NCBI GenBank assembly: GCA_964555935.1
Contig: CAZKUN010000157.1
Coordinates: 1-22,026, forward strand
DNA length: 22,026 nt
DNA from: CAZKUN01 sp964555935
GTDB lineage: Bacteria; Armatimonadota; Zipacnadia; Zipacnadales; VGFC01
Direction: 5' to 3'
The position numbers were made by a program, and so were the translations under genes. Shown here one piece after another: positions 1-7,031 of the stretch; position 1 is the stretch's first letter, and each line of letters opens with the position of its first letter. The notes under the pieces were generated by a model. It saw nothing but the letters and a program-made list of their open reading frames with translations. It was not told the origin of the DNA and searched no databases.

Positions 1-2191
1 CTGCGCGATGGCCTACGACCTGGTGGCAAACGCCCCATTCATGACCGACGCCGACCGAACGCGCATTGAGCAGGACCTGCTGTACACGATGGCCTGGGAG
101 TGCGGGCACAAGTGCCACCACATGAACTCGAGCAACTGGCGAACATGGGGGCTCTGCATCGTGGCATCTTGCGGGTTCGCGATCGGCGACCGCGCGCTCA
201 TCGAGGAGGCGGTCAACGGCGTCTGGGAGCCGGATCGGAGTGCCCACCTCTACGGCGCGGTCCAGACAATCAACCACTCCATCTTCGCTGACGGCGTTCA
301 CTGGGAGCGCTGCATGGGCTACACCTACTACACGGGCTCGGCGCTCATGTACGTGATGGTGGCGGCGAAGAACTCGGGGATCGATCTCTGGCAGGCGGAG
401 CTGCCCGGCTTGCTGGGGCCTTTTGTCGGCAGCGCTCCGCACGAGGAATACGGCCCGCCGGGAAATCGCTCCGTGAAGGCGTTCCTCGACGCGCCATTCT
501 ACTACGCGTTCCAGAACGGCGATTTCGCGAAGATCGGCGATTCGGGAACGCGGGCGATCACGTACCACCCGATGTATGAGCTGGGCTACAAGGAATATGG
601 CGACCCGAAACACGCGTGGCTGATCAACCGGAAACGGCAACAGGGCGGCGCGGCGATCGAGGGCTGGAGTCTCTGGAAGCCCGCGGGCCAGCCTGAAGGC
701 GAGGCGGTCGTGGGTGATGCGCGCGGCGGCCGAGGGGCGTTCCGACTGAAGACAAGCGCCAAAGGGCGCGTGGCGCTCGTGCAGGATGTCACCGTGCCGG
801 CCGACCGGCCGGTCACCGTGAGTGGCTGGGTGAAAGCGCTCGCGATGGATGGCGGCAGCGCCCACATCCGCTGCAACTACGGCGACGAGATGGTCTTCAC
901 GAGCCGCATCACCGACGAGGGCGCCTGGCGCGAGGTGACGGCCGAGCTGCCGCCGATCGAAGGGGCGGCTGCGACTGACACCCGCCGCGTCCGCACGCAC
1001 GTCTTCCTCGAGGGCGGCGCGGGCGAGGTGATCTGGGACGACGTCCGGGCGACCGTCACAGGCCAAGCGCGCGACTACGTGCGCAACGGAGACTTCGAAT
1101 CCACGAGCGTGGACGGCCGAGGCCTGGGGTTCTGGGACCTGGTGCACAGCCCCAAGGACGTGCCGGAGGGACGTTATGACCTCGCCGAGGATGCGACGAT
1201 CGGCATCAACGGCGTCCACGAGAACGGATCATCCCTCTTCCCGGTCGGCGGCTTTGCCGTGCTCAGAGGCGACACCACGGACGTGAACTCGCCGGCGATC
1301 AACCTCAACTACGGACCGTATGGCAGCGGGCACGATCACCCGGACCGACTGCACGTCTCGCTCTACGGCCTGGGGAAGGTGCTCGGACCTGACGCGGGGT
1401 CGTGGGGCTACGACAATCCGCTGCATCTCACGTGGGCGAACACCACCATTGGGCACAACACGCTCACCGTCGACGAGATCAGCCAGCAACCGCAGGGCAA
1501 CTCAAAGAGCATCTGGGCGAGCGAGCGCGGCGACCAGCGCGTCTTTGGCGTGCTGCGCGCGTTCCACGCGGGCGAGCGGCTCAAGGTGGCGCGGGCGACA
1601 TGCGATACCGCGTATGCCGGCGTCACGATGGACCGAACCACCGGCGTCATCGGCCCGTACGTGCTGGACGTGTTCCGAGCCGCATCCAACGAGGAGCACG
1701 TCTACGACCTCGCGTTCCACGGGACAGGCACGGTGGCAAGCCCGGCGGCCGCCACGGTCCTTGCTGAGAACCCGTTCGAGGCCAGGGGCTACGCCCACCT
1801 CACCGACGTCCGGCACACCGCTCTGGAGGCGGGGACGCTGCGGGCCACGTTCAGCGACGAGGACCGCCGGCTCAACCTGCTGCAGGTGCAGCCAAACGGT
1901 GGCGAAGTGATCCTCGCGCAAGACCCCGATCGCGGATCCCCGACCTCAAGTGTCATCGCCCGCCGCCGGGGTGCGGAGGCGCTGTACATCACGCTCATCG
2001 AGCCTCATACGGGCGAGCCGACCGTGGCATCCATGTCCGCCAATACCTCCGACGGAGCATCTGTCATCACGGTGGAACACGCCCACGGCACGGACGTGGT
2101 GACGGTGCCGATCGATGTTGCCGGCAGCATTCGCCTTGTGGCGACGGACGGGCGGGGGCAGACCATTGCGGATGAGGTAGCCGGACCGTAG
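1..2191 (+). CDS. Heparinase II/III-like polysaccharide lyase, 5' end outside window
   Basis: Likely cleaves an acidic polysaccharide by beta-elimination. The reading frame is open to the left edge; the first in-window ATG is at 8, and with no ribosome site visible the true start is probably further left. Numbered from that ATG, residues 1-220 look like the alpha/alpha-toroid of the alginate-lyase/heparinase fold, with an aromatic-rich YTYY stretch near residue 105. Residues about 225-355 look like an inserted beta-sandwich, carbohydrate-binding-like module, followed by a second NGDFE-type module start near 360. From about 405 the heparinase II/III beta-sandwich begins, with the family's GHDH motif (H442, H444) and a GHNT motif (H483). 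A signal peptide cannot be judged. The gene converges on a creatininase-family gene 17 bases away. The family call is firm; the substrate is unknown and could be alginate, a glycosaminoglycan or another uronic glycan. Confidence 0.85.
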   Translation, partial: CAMAYDLVANAPFMTDADRTRIEQDLLYTMAWECGHKCHHMNSSNWRTWGLCIVASCGFAIGDRALIEEAVNGVWEPDRSAHLYGAVQTINHSIFADGVHWERCMGYTYYTGSALMYVMVAAKNSGIDLWQAELPGLLGPFVGSAPHEEYGPPGNRSVKAFLDAPFYYAFQNGDFAKIGDSGTRAITYHPMYELGYKEYGDPKHAWLINRKRQQGGAAIEGWSLWKPAGQPEGEAVVGDARGGRGAFRLKTSAKGRVALVQDVTVPADRPVTVSGWVKALAMDGGSAHIRCNYGDEMVFTSRITDEGAWREVTAELPPIEGAAATDTRRVRTHVFLEGGAGEVIWDDVRATVTGQARDYVRNGDFESTSVDGRGLGFWDLVHSPKDVPEGRYDLAEDATIGINGVHENGSSLFPVGGFAVLRGDTTDVNSPAINLNYGPYGSGHDHPDRLHVSLYGLGKVLGPDAGSWGYDNPLHLTWANTTIGHNTLTVDEISQQPQGNSKSIWASERGDQRVFGVLRAFHAGERLKVARATCDTAYAGVTMDRTTGVIGPYVLDVFRAASNEEHVYDLAFHGTGTVASPAAATVLAENPFEARGYAHLTDVRHTALEAGTLRATFSDEDRRLNLLQVQPNGGEVILAQDPDRGSPTSSVIARRRGAEALYITLIEPHTGEPTVASMSANTSDGASVITVEHAHGTDVVTVPIDVAGSIRLVATDGRGQTIADEVAGP

Positions 2192-2208
2192 ACGACCGGC
2201 CAAGGACC

Positions 2209-3111
2209 TCACCAACGATCGCTGATGCCCGAGTTCTCGTGCCAGCAGGAATCCTCGGGCAGCTCGGGTTGGCCATCGCGCCAGATCGCCTGCATCGTGC
2301 GGAACTCGCCGAACGCCGGACGCACGACCTCCTCCCAAACGCGCTCGACATCGTCGAAGGTGCGGAGCGCGTGAGCGGGCTGAGTCGACTCGTAGCTGGC
2401 GAACAGTTCCTCGGCCCGGGCGTGGAGGTAGGCCACCTCATCGGCGACCATGCGCTCGCCGACTTGACGGTCTGATTCGCGGGCGTTCTTGCCCATCGCG
2501 AAGTGTTCGGCCGAGTTGACGTCCTCGGGGATGCGCGAGACATCAGTGCACTCGGGCATCAGCGCCCACAGCAGCGAGGTCTCAACCTTGCCCGCGTGGT
2601 CTCCCCCGCTCTTGCCGTTGTTGTCGAACCCCGGCGTGTTGGCCTCGAAGTCCGGCAGACCAAACAGCCGCGTACCGACGTGCGGCTGGAGCAATTCGAG
2701 CAGGCGCTTGAGATCCTCCCAGTTCGGCCCGTAGTGCCCCGTCAGGAAGATCGCCGCCTTGAAGCCCAATGCATCGGCCTGGCGGACGTGGTAGCAGACA
2801 TTGCGGAAGTGCTGCCACGGCGGCATCGCCGTCAGCCAGCAGCGCTCAACCTGCCCCACCGCGCCATGTGACCAAACCGCATAGCCCCCCACCTCGTGGA
2901 TATGCCACATGTCAAGCGGCGCAACGATCCCGCCGTGGGCGCGGGCCGCCTCACACGCGATAGCATGCACCTTAAGCCCGTCAAGTCCCACCGCATTCTG
3001 GGGCCCATGCGGCTCGCACAGTCCGTACGGGAAGTACGCCAACGGACATTCGACAAACGCGGCCTCGAGCTGATCCGGGAACATCCGCTCCCAACGGACT
3101 TCGCGCTGCAT
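2209..3111 (-). CDS. Creatininase-family metal-dependent amidohydrolase
   Basis: The 300-residue protein has the creatininase-family layout: an E-x-H-G-P motif (E33, H35), a downstream Asp (D44), a TGHYGPN motif (H126) and a DHAGKVETS motif (H172, E177). These are the expected metal and substrate ligands of the fold. Known members hydrolyse cyclic or linear amides such as creatinine or formamidopyrimidines, but many members in environmental bacteria have no known substrate, so creatinine should not be assumed. There is no signal peptide, so it is probably cytoplasmic. The start is supported by an AGGAGA site (complement of 3122-3127) ten bases upstream. It is convergent with the lyase on its left and divergent from a zinc-ribbon gene on its right, so it is probably transcribed alone. 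Confidence 0.88.
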   Translation of the reverse strand: MQREVRWERMFPDQLEAAFVECPLAYFPYGLCEPHGPQNAVGLDGLKVHAIACEAARAHGGIVAPLDMWHIHEVGGYAVWSHGAVGQVERCWLTAMPPWQHFRNVCYHVRQADALGFKAAIFLTGHYGPNWEDLKRLLELLQPHVGTRLFGLPDFEANTPGFDNNGKSGGDHAGKVETSLLWALMPECTDVSRIPEDVNSAEHFAMGKNARESDRQVGERMVADEVAYLHARAEELFASYESTQPAHALRTFDDVERVWEEVVRPAFGEFRTMQAIWRDGQPELPEDSCWHENSGISDRW

Positions 3112-3291
3112 GGTGGTGGGGTCTCCTGGCGCCGTATTTGGGTCTCAGCCGACGCGGTCTTTCGCCACGGACCCAGCTCCCCCTCCATGGTGTCGGCAGC
3201 AGGTCATCGACTGCGGGACGCGAACCACTCCGGTGTTGTCCACTGGCCGAGGCCGCAACAGCGCCGATGTCTGCCGGGGAGGCTCGATCGC
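3112..3291. other. Divergent intergenic region, no clear promoter
   Basis: This 180-base gap separates the creatininase-family gene (-) from the first zinc-ribbon gene (+), so it should hold promoters in both directions. I see the two ribosome binding sites but no convincing -35/-10 pair. An upstream in-frame extension of the zinc-ribbon reading frame runs through it and into the creatininase gene, but it has no ribosome site and no zinc-ribbon-like sequence. Confidence 0.5.
3276..3282 (+). promoter_or_regulatory. Ribosome binding site GGGGAGG fixing start at 3292
   Basis: GGGGAGG lies nine bases before the ATG at 3292. It sets the start of the first zinc-ribbon protein there rather than at the far upstream in-frame ATG at 2896, which lies antisense within the creatininase gene. 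The protein then begins directly before its zinc ribbon, as usual for this family. Confidence 0.75.
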
Positions 3292-3888
3292 ATGGCACAA
3301 GACGCCCCATTCTGCCCGGGTTGCGGAGAGCCGGTTGAACCCGATGCCCGGTTCTGCGGCAACTGCCGCCACGAACTCCAGCCATCCGCCGAGCCGGCTC
3401 CCCGAGCGCGTCCACCCGATCAACGCCTGGCCCAGCCCAGCCCCCCACCTCCCCAACCGCCAGTCATCCTGCTACCTGAGCAGCCTCAGCCGCCGGCCGC
3501 TCCCGGCCCGCAACAGCCGGTAGTGCACCCACAGCCCGTAGTCCACATCCACCAGGCGCCGCCCCAGCCGATAGTTCAGCAGGCTCCCATCATCCAGCAA
3601 GTGCCCGTGGCCCAGCCTGCCATACCAAGGAGCTTCGTCGGTCCCGCGTTCCTATGCTGGTTTCTCTACTACCTCGGGTGCGGCATCGTGGGCTTCATCG
3701 TCAACATCATGTATATCGGGCAAGCGAACCAGGAGAGGGGCCGCACTGGCCAGACCGCGTCAGGCCTGGGCTGCTTGTGGTTCGTGCTCGTGTTCCAGAT
3801 CGTCACGTCGATCATCGCCGCCATCACTGTCATGATGCTCGGCGGCATCGCTGCTGTCCTTGAGATGGGCGGCATCAGCGGCTACTAA
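3292..3888 (+). CDS. Zinc-ribbon membrane protein with Pro/Gln-rich linker
   Basis: A 198-residue protein of unknown function. Residues 6-28 form a small zinc ribbon: two CPGC/CGNC-type cysteine pairs (CxxC...CxxC) of the kind found at the start of many bacterial membrane proteins. Residues about 30-115 are a low-complexity linker rich in Pro, Gln and Val. The C-terminal third holds two hydrophobic helices (about 120-140 and 160-185) separated by a short polar loop rich in Gly, Arg and Gln, so the ribbon probably faces the cytoplasm with the protein anchored by its C-terminus. It lies upstream of a second zinc-ribbon membrane protein on the same strand. The architecture is clear but no enzymatic motif is visible. 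It could be a scaffold or an envelope-stress component; I would not assign a role. Confidence 0.75.
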   Translation: MAQDAPFCPGCGEPVEPDARFCGNCRHELQPSAEPAPRARPPDQRLAQPSPPPPQPPVILLPEQPQPPAAPGPQQPVVHPQPVVHIHQAPPQPIVQQAPIIQQVPVAQPAIPRSFVGPAFLCWFLYYLGCGIVGFIVNIMYIGQANQERGRTGQTASGLGCLWFVLVFQIVTSIIAAITVMMLGGIAAVLEMGGISGY

Positions 3889-3918
3889 CTCGCTCGCGGC
3901 GCGCCTCTGCATCCTCGA

Positions 3919-3937
3919 CGCCAAAGGGGCTTTGGTG
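3919..3937 (+). terminator. Possible hairpin after the first zinc-ribbon gene
   Basis: CCAAAG and CTTTGG pair across a GGG loop, extended by a G-U and a C-G pair to an eight-pair stem. It starts 30 bases after the stop at 3888. No run of T follows, so it is at best a weak or factor-dependent terminator, or an RNA-stabilising hairpin. Confidence 0.35.
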
Positions 3938-3973
3938 GTGGCCGTCGTGGAGCCGCCGTCCCTCGATCGGCAC

Positions 3974-4044
3974 GGAAGAATTCCGGGACAGGTATGGATT
4001 TCGCTGCCGCATGCGAAACTCCGTACCTGTCCCGGAATTCTTCC
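3974..4044. repeat. 71-bp near-perfect palindrome (REP/MITE-like)
   Basis: The left arm 3974-4004 and right arm 4013-4044 are reverse complements apart from one position that would be a G-U pair in RNA and one unpaired base; the loop is only eight bases. The outer 21 bases on each side match exactly, beginning GGAAGAATTCCGGGACAGGT. From memory, AATTCCGGGGACAG-type palindromes are common around IS200-like (Y1/RAYT) transposases, which fits a non-autonomous repetitive palindrome. No transposase is present in this window. Transcribed from either strand it would form a very stable hairpin, so it may also stop transcription between the two zinc-ribbon genes. Confidence 0.8.
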
Positions 4045-4192
4045 CCTATCATCCACCCCCACCTACCCCCATCGTCGGCCCTGAGACTCCGACGCAGGCT
4101 CTCGCCTCTCCAATCCGGCAGGTCTCCGGCGCGTCGTCGCGAACACCTTCTGGGCCGGATGACTCGGCGTGTATTGACTCCACATGCATTCT

Positions 4193-4198
4193 GGAGAG
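4193..4198 (+). promoter_or_regulatory. Ribosome binding site GGAGAG for start at 4210
   Basis: GGAGAG lies 11 bases before the ATG at 4210. It supports a start directly ahead of the zinc ribbon instead of the ATG at 3994 inside the palindrome. Confidence 0.6.
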
Positions 4199-4209
4199 CG
4201 GACCACCCA

Positions 4210-5085
4210 ATGGTACAACAAGCGCGATACTGCCAGAGCTGCGGAGCCGAGATCAGTCAGGACGCGGCGTTCTGCGCGAAGTGCGGGCAAGCCGTCGCGA
4301 GCGCGCAGCAGCCGCAGCAGCAACAACCCGCCCCTCCCTACACCGCCCCGGCGCCCCAGGGGAAGAGTTCCGGCGGCACTGCGGCGTGCTGCATCATCGG
4401 CGCGATCGTGGGGGTCGTGCTGCTCGTGATAGTGGCGGTCATGGCCGTTGCGTACTTCATATACTTCAGGACGACAACTCCGTCGGCGACCTCCGCAACG
4501 CCGCCGACGACCACGACGCCACCGACCACAGTTGAGGCGGAGGACACGGGCGCCATCGTGCCCGATGTCGTCGGTCTGGATCCAACGAGCGCCGAGGACG
4601 CGCTGATCGACTCCGGCGACTTCGTCGTCGCGTACAATGACGCCCGCTACAGCGATGACTACGCCGAGGGCACGATCATCGCGCAACACCCGAAGCCCGG
4701 AACGAACGCGAATCGTGGCGACACGGTCTACATCGTCAGGAGCAAAGGGTCTGCGCCCGCTCCGCCCGCGCCAAGCATCGCGGACGCTGAGGCCCTGGTG
4801 CAGAAGTTCCTGGTCGCGATCCAACTAGCTGACGCCGCAACGGCACGGAGCTGCATCGTCCCCGGATCCGAGCCATTTGACCTCGACCTCCTCGGCCAGG
4901 GCGACTTCGACCACATGGGCTTCGACCGGGTGGAGTACACGAAGCACTCGTCGACCCACCTAGTGTTCAAAGCCCGCGAGATCATGGAGGATTGGGAGAC
5001 CGGCGACTACTTCTACGATGACTGGGGCATCGTCATGACGCACAATGGGAGTCGCTGGCAGATCACGAGGTTTGACGCGGGGTAA
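4210..5085 (+). CDS. Zinc-ribbon, single-pass membrane protein with PASTA domain
   Basis: A 291-residue protein. Residues 7-29 are a CxxC...CxxC zinc ribbon, followed by a Gln/Pro/Ala-rich linker. One strong transmembrane helix (about 58-85, starting with a double Cys) is followed by a Thr/Pro-rich stretch. About 115-180 is a PASTA-type domain, recognisable from the VPDVVGLDPTSAEDAL start and the later HPKPGT...G-D-x-V pattern. The C-terminal 90 residues look like a small NTF2/DUF4878-type alpha+beta domain. The likely topology is zinc ribbon inside, PASTA and C-terminal domain outside. PASTA domains in Ser/Thr kinases and penicillin-binding proteins bind peptidoglycan or beta-lactam-like ligands; here there is no kinase or transpeptidase, so a wall- or envelope-sensing role is only inference. 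The gene is flanked on both sides by palindromes. Confidence 0.8.
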   Translation: MVQQARYCQSCGAEISQDAAFCAKCGQAVASAQQPQQQQPAPPYTAPAPQGKSSGGTAACCIIGAIVGVVLLVIVAVMAVAYFIYFRTTTPSATSATPPTTTTPPTTVEAEDTGAIVPDVVGLDPTSAEDALIDSGDFVVAYNDARYSDDYAEGTIIAQHPKPGTNANRGDTVYIVRSKGSAPAPPAPSIADAEALVQKFLVAIQLADAATARSCIVPGSEPFDLDLLGQGDFDHMGFDRVEYTKHSSTHLVFKAREIMEDWETGDYFYDDWGIVMTHNGSRWQITRFDAG

Positions 5086-5094
5086 GCAGCAAGC

Positions 5095-5113
5095 GACAGG
5101 CGAGACGCCTGTC
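5095..5113. repeat. Short palindrome GACAGGCG-AGA-CGCCTGTC
   Basis: A perfect eight-base-pair stem with a three-base loop sits between the stop of the PASTA gene and the ribosome site of the sugar isomerase gene, ending four bases before that site. GACAGGCG..CGCCTGTC palindromes are, as I recall, dispersed repeats in several environmental phyla. It shares the ACAGG core with the larger palindrome at 3974-4044. It could end transcription of the upstream gene, or stabilise the start of the downstream operon mRNA. Confidence 0.65.
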
Positions 5114-5129
5114 CCACGGGAGGCGCAAT

Positions 5130-6053
5130 ATGCAGTTGGGATTCGTGAGTGCAATCCTGCCCGACCTCTCGCTCGATGAGGTCGTGGCGTTCGCCTCGAA
5201 AGAGGGTTTCGCGTGCGTCGAGTTGATGTGCTGGCCGGCGGGCAAAGCCGAGCGGCGCTACGCGGGCGTGACGCACATCGACGTCACTCGCTTCACAGCG
5301 TCAGACGCGGCAGCAGTGAACGATACGATGACCCAAGCGGGCGTGAGCATCAGCGGTCTGGGATACTATCCCAACGCGCTTTCACCCGATCCGACGGAGG
5401 CCAAGGTCGCGGTAGCCCACCTCAAGAAAGTCATCGAGGCAGCCGCGCTGCTGGGCGTGAACCAGGTCAACACGTTTGTCGGGCGCGACTGGACTAAGTC
5501 GGTCGACGGCAACTGGACGCGCTTCAAGCGAACGTGGAAGTCGATCATCAGGGCCGCCGAGGATCACGGCGTCCGCATCGGCATTGAAAACTGCCCCATG
5601 CTCTTCTCAGATGACGAGTGGCCGGGCGGAAGAAACCTCGCCCACTCGCCCGCCCTGTGGCGGCGGATGTTCCAGGAGATCCCCAGCCCAAGCTTCGGCC
5701 TCAACTACGACCCCTCGCACCTCGTATGGCAGCAGATGGACTACATCGCGCCGATTGACGAGTTCGCGGACCGCATCTTCCACGCCCATGCCAAAGACGC
5801 TCGCCTCGACGAGGCCAGACTGAGCGATGTCGGCATTCTCGCGACGCCGCTGGAGTACCACAGCCCCAAGCTCCCGGGCCTGGGCGACGTTGACTGGGGG
5901 CTGTTCTTCTCAGTCCTCGGCGACTCGGGCTACGTCGGGCCGGTGTGCATTGAGGTGGAAGACCGGGCATACGAGGGATCGCTACGAATGCGCAAAGAAG
6001 CGCTGCGCCAGAGCGCGCGTTACCTATCTCAATTCATGCCAAGGGGAGCGTAG
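5130..6053 (+). CDS. Sugar phosphate isomerase/epimerase, TIM-barrel (AP-endonuclease 2 family)
   Basis: This 307-residue protein is a xylose-isomerase-like TIM barrel. The metal ligands of the family are all visible: E153 in GIENCPM, D194 and H197 in NYDPSHLVW, H220 in HAHAKD, and E275 in CIEVED; the LPGLGDVDW motif that lines the active site is also present. Family members interconvert ketoses or aldoses (tagatose 3-epimerase, inosose isomerase, hydroxypyruvate isomerase), so the general reaction is confident and the sugar is not. The ATG has a GGGAGG site six bases upstream. It is the first gene of a tight four-gene operon with a ROK kinase, a DeoC-family aldolase and a glycyl radical enzyme, so it probably performs the first isomerisation of an incoming sugar. 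No signal peptide; cytoplasmic. Confidence 0.88.
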   Translation: MQLGFVSAILPDLSLDEVVAFASKEGFACVELMCWPAGKAERRYAGVTHIDVTRFTASDAAAVNDTMTQAGVSISGLGYYPNALSPDPTEAKVAVAHLKKVIEAAALLGVNQVNTFVGRDWTKSVDGNWTRFKRTWKSIIRAAEDHGVRIGIENCPMLFSDDEWPGGRNLAHSPALWRRMFQEIPSPSFGLNYDPSHLVWQQMDYIAPIDEFADRIFHAHAKDARLDEARLSDVGILATPLEYHSPKLPGLGDVDWGLFFSVLGDSGYVGPVCIEVEDRAYEGSLRMRKEALRQSARYLSQFMPRGA

Positions 6054-6059
6054 CGCGCC

Positions 6060-7019
6060 ATGGCCGAAGTCTACGCGGGCGTCGACCTTGGCGGCACCAA
6101 AGTTGCGTGCGCGCTTGGGAACATCGAGCAGCGCATCATCGCCGAGAAAACGATCCCCACCGACTCCCAAGACGGCCCTGAGGCCGTGCTTAGGCGCGTC
6201 GCGGCGACAGTGAGGGAGCTGTCGTTGGAGGTCGGACAAGGCCCGGCCGCGCTCGCGATGGGCGTCCCGGGGCTCGCGGATCTGGATAACGGCGTGGTCA
6301 GATTTCTCCCGAACCTGCCTGGAAAATGGAAGGACGTGCCGGCGCGGGAGTTGCTGTCGCCCGAACTTGGGTGCCCCGTCCATCTCATCAACGACGTGCG
6401 CTCCCACACGCTTGCGGAGTTGCGGTTCGGTCACGGACGAACCGTCAAGACGATGGGCTTCTTCGCCATCGGCACGGGGATCGGCGGCGGGATTGTCGTG
6501 GATGGCAAGCTTCGCCTCGGCCCCCTCGGAGCGGCGGGCGAATTGGGCCACCAGACGATCGTGCCGGACGGGCCGCTGTGTGGTTGTGGCAACCGGGGCT
6601 GCCTCGAAGCCCTTGCGAGCGGCAGCGCCATCACCGCCGAGGGCGTGCGATTGCTGAAGAGCGGGAACGCGCCAAGGTTGCACGAGTTGACCCAAGGCGA
6701 GCCATCGAATGTCACGCCCAAGGAGATGGCGATCGCAGCGGAGCAGGGAGACGAGTTGTGTCGCTGGGCCATCGAGCGCGCGGCCGAATACATCGGCATC
6801 GCGGCGTCGAACGTGATCGTCACCATCCACCCGGAGCTGATCGTTCTCGGCGGGGGCGTGGCCCAGATCGGCGCCATTCTGTTCGACGCCGTGCGCGAGG
6901 TCGTCCACCGGCGCGTCCACATGGTGCCCACCGAGGAGATTCGAATCGAGCCATCGCAACTTGGCGTGGAGGCCGGCGTCCTCGGCGCAATCGCTCGGGC
7001 CGCGACGGCCGAATCATAG
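6060..7019 (+). CDS. ROK-family sugar kinase
   Basis: A 319-residue kinase, the usual ROK length. The phosphate-binding DLGGTK motif is at residues 9-14 and the catalytic Asp is D112. The ROK zinc site is intact: H164 in GELGH and C174, C176 and C181 in the CGCGNRGC block, followed by E183. The C-terminal LGGGV segment near 263 completes the ATP fold. There is no helix-turn-helix in front of the kinase domain, so it is an enzyme rather than a ROK repressor. It should phosphorylate a hexose or amino sugar such as glucose, allose, fructose or N-acetylmannosamine, using ATP. It starts six bases after the isomerase stop with an AAGGGGAG site, and probably phosphorylates the isomerase product before aldol cleavage by the next enzyme. 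Confidence 0.9.
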   Translation: MAEVYAGVDLGGTKVACALGNIEQRIIAEKTIPTDSQDGPEAVLRRVAATVRELSLEVGQGPAALAMGVPGLADLDNGVVRFLPNLPGKWKDVPARELLSPELGCPVHLINDVRSHTLAELRFGHGRTVKTMGFFAIGTGIGGGIVVDGKLRLGPLGAAGELGHQTIVPDGPLCGCGNRGCLEALASGSAITAEGVRLLKSGNAPRLHELTQGEPSNVTPKEMAIAAEQGDELCRWAIERAAEYIGIAASNVIVTIHPELIVLGGGVAQIGAILFDAVREVVHRRVHMVPTEEIRIEPSQLGVEAGVLGAIARAATAES

Positions 7020-7023
7020 GAGG
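7018..7023 (+). promoter_or_regulatory. Ribosome binding site AGGAGG overlapping the ROK kinase stop
   Basis: A perfect AGGAGG shares its first bases with the TAG stop of the kinase and lies eight bases before the aldolase ATG at 7032. This is the strongest ribosome site in the operon and suggests the aldolase is translated at high level. Confidence 0.7.
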
Positions 7024-7031
7024 CTGTACCC

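Larger units (their letters stand above)
3889..4209. other. 321-base intergenic region with a hairpin and a long palindrome
   Basis: No gene is visible here. It holds a short hairpin 30 bases after the preceding stop codon (3919-3937), the 71-bp palindrome at 3974-4044, and the ribosome site of the next gene. The reading frame of the next gene stays open back to an ATG at 3994, but that ATG lies inside the palindrome and has no ribosome site, so I treat the extension as chance. Confidence 0.6.

Noticed and set aside
2896..3291. Upstream extension of the first zinc-ribbon protein
   Set aside because: The extra 132 residues are antisense to the creatininase gene and have no ribosome site; GGGGAGG at 3276 supports the ATG at 3292.
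3994..4209. Upstream extension of the PASTA protein
   Set aside because: The ATG lies inside the palindrome and has no ribosome site; the zinc ribbon begins right after the ATG at 4210.
7018..7023. A riboswitch or leader peptide in front of the aldolase gene
   Set aside because: The gap between the kinase and aldolase genes is only 12 bases and holds just a ribosome site.
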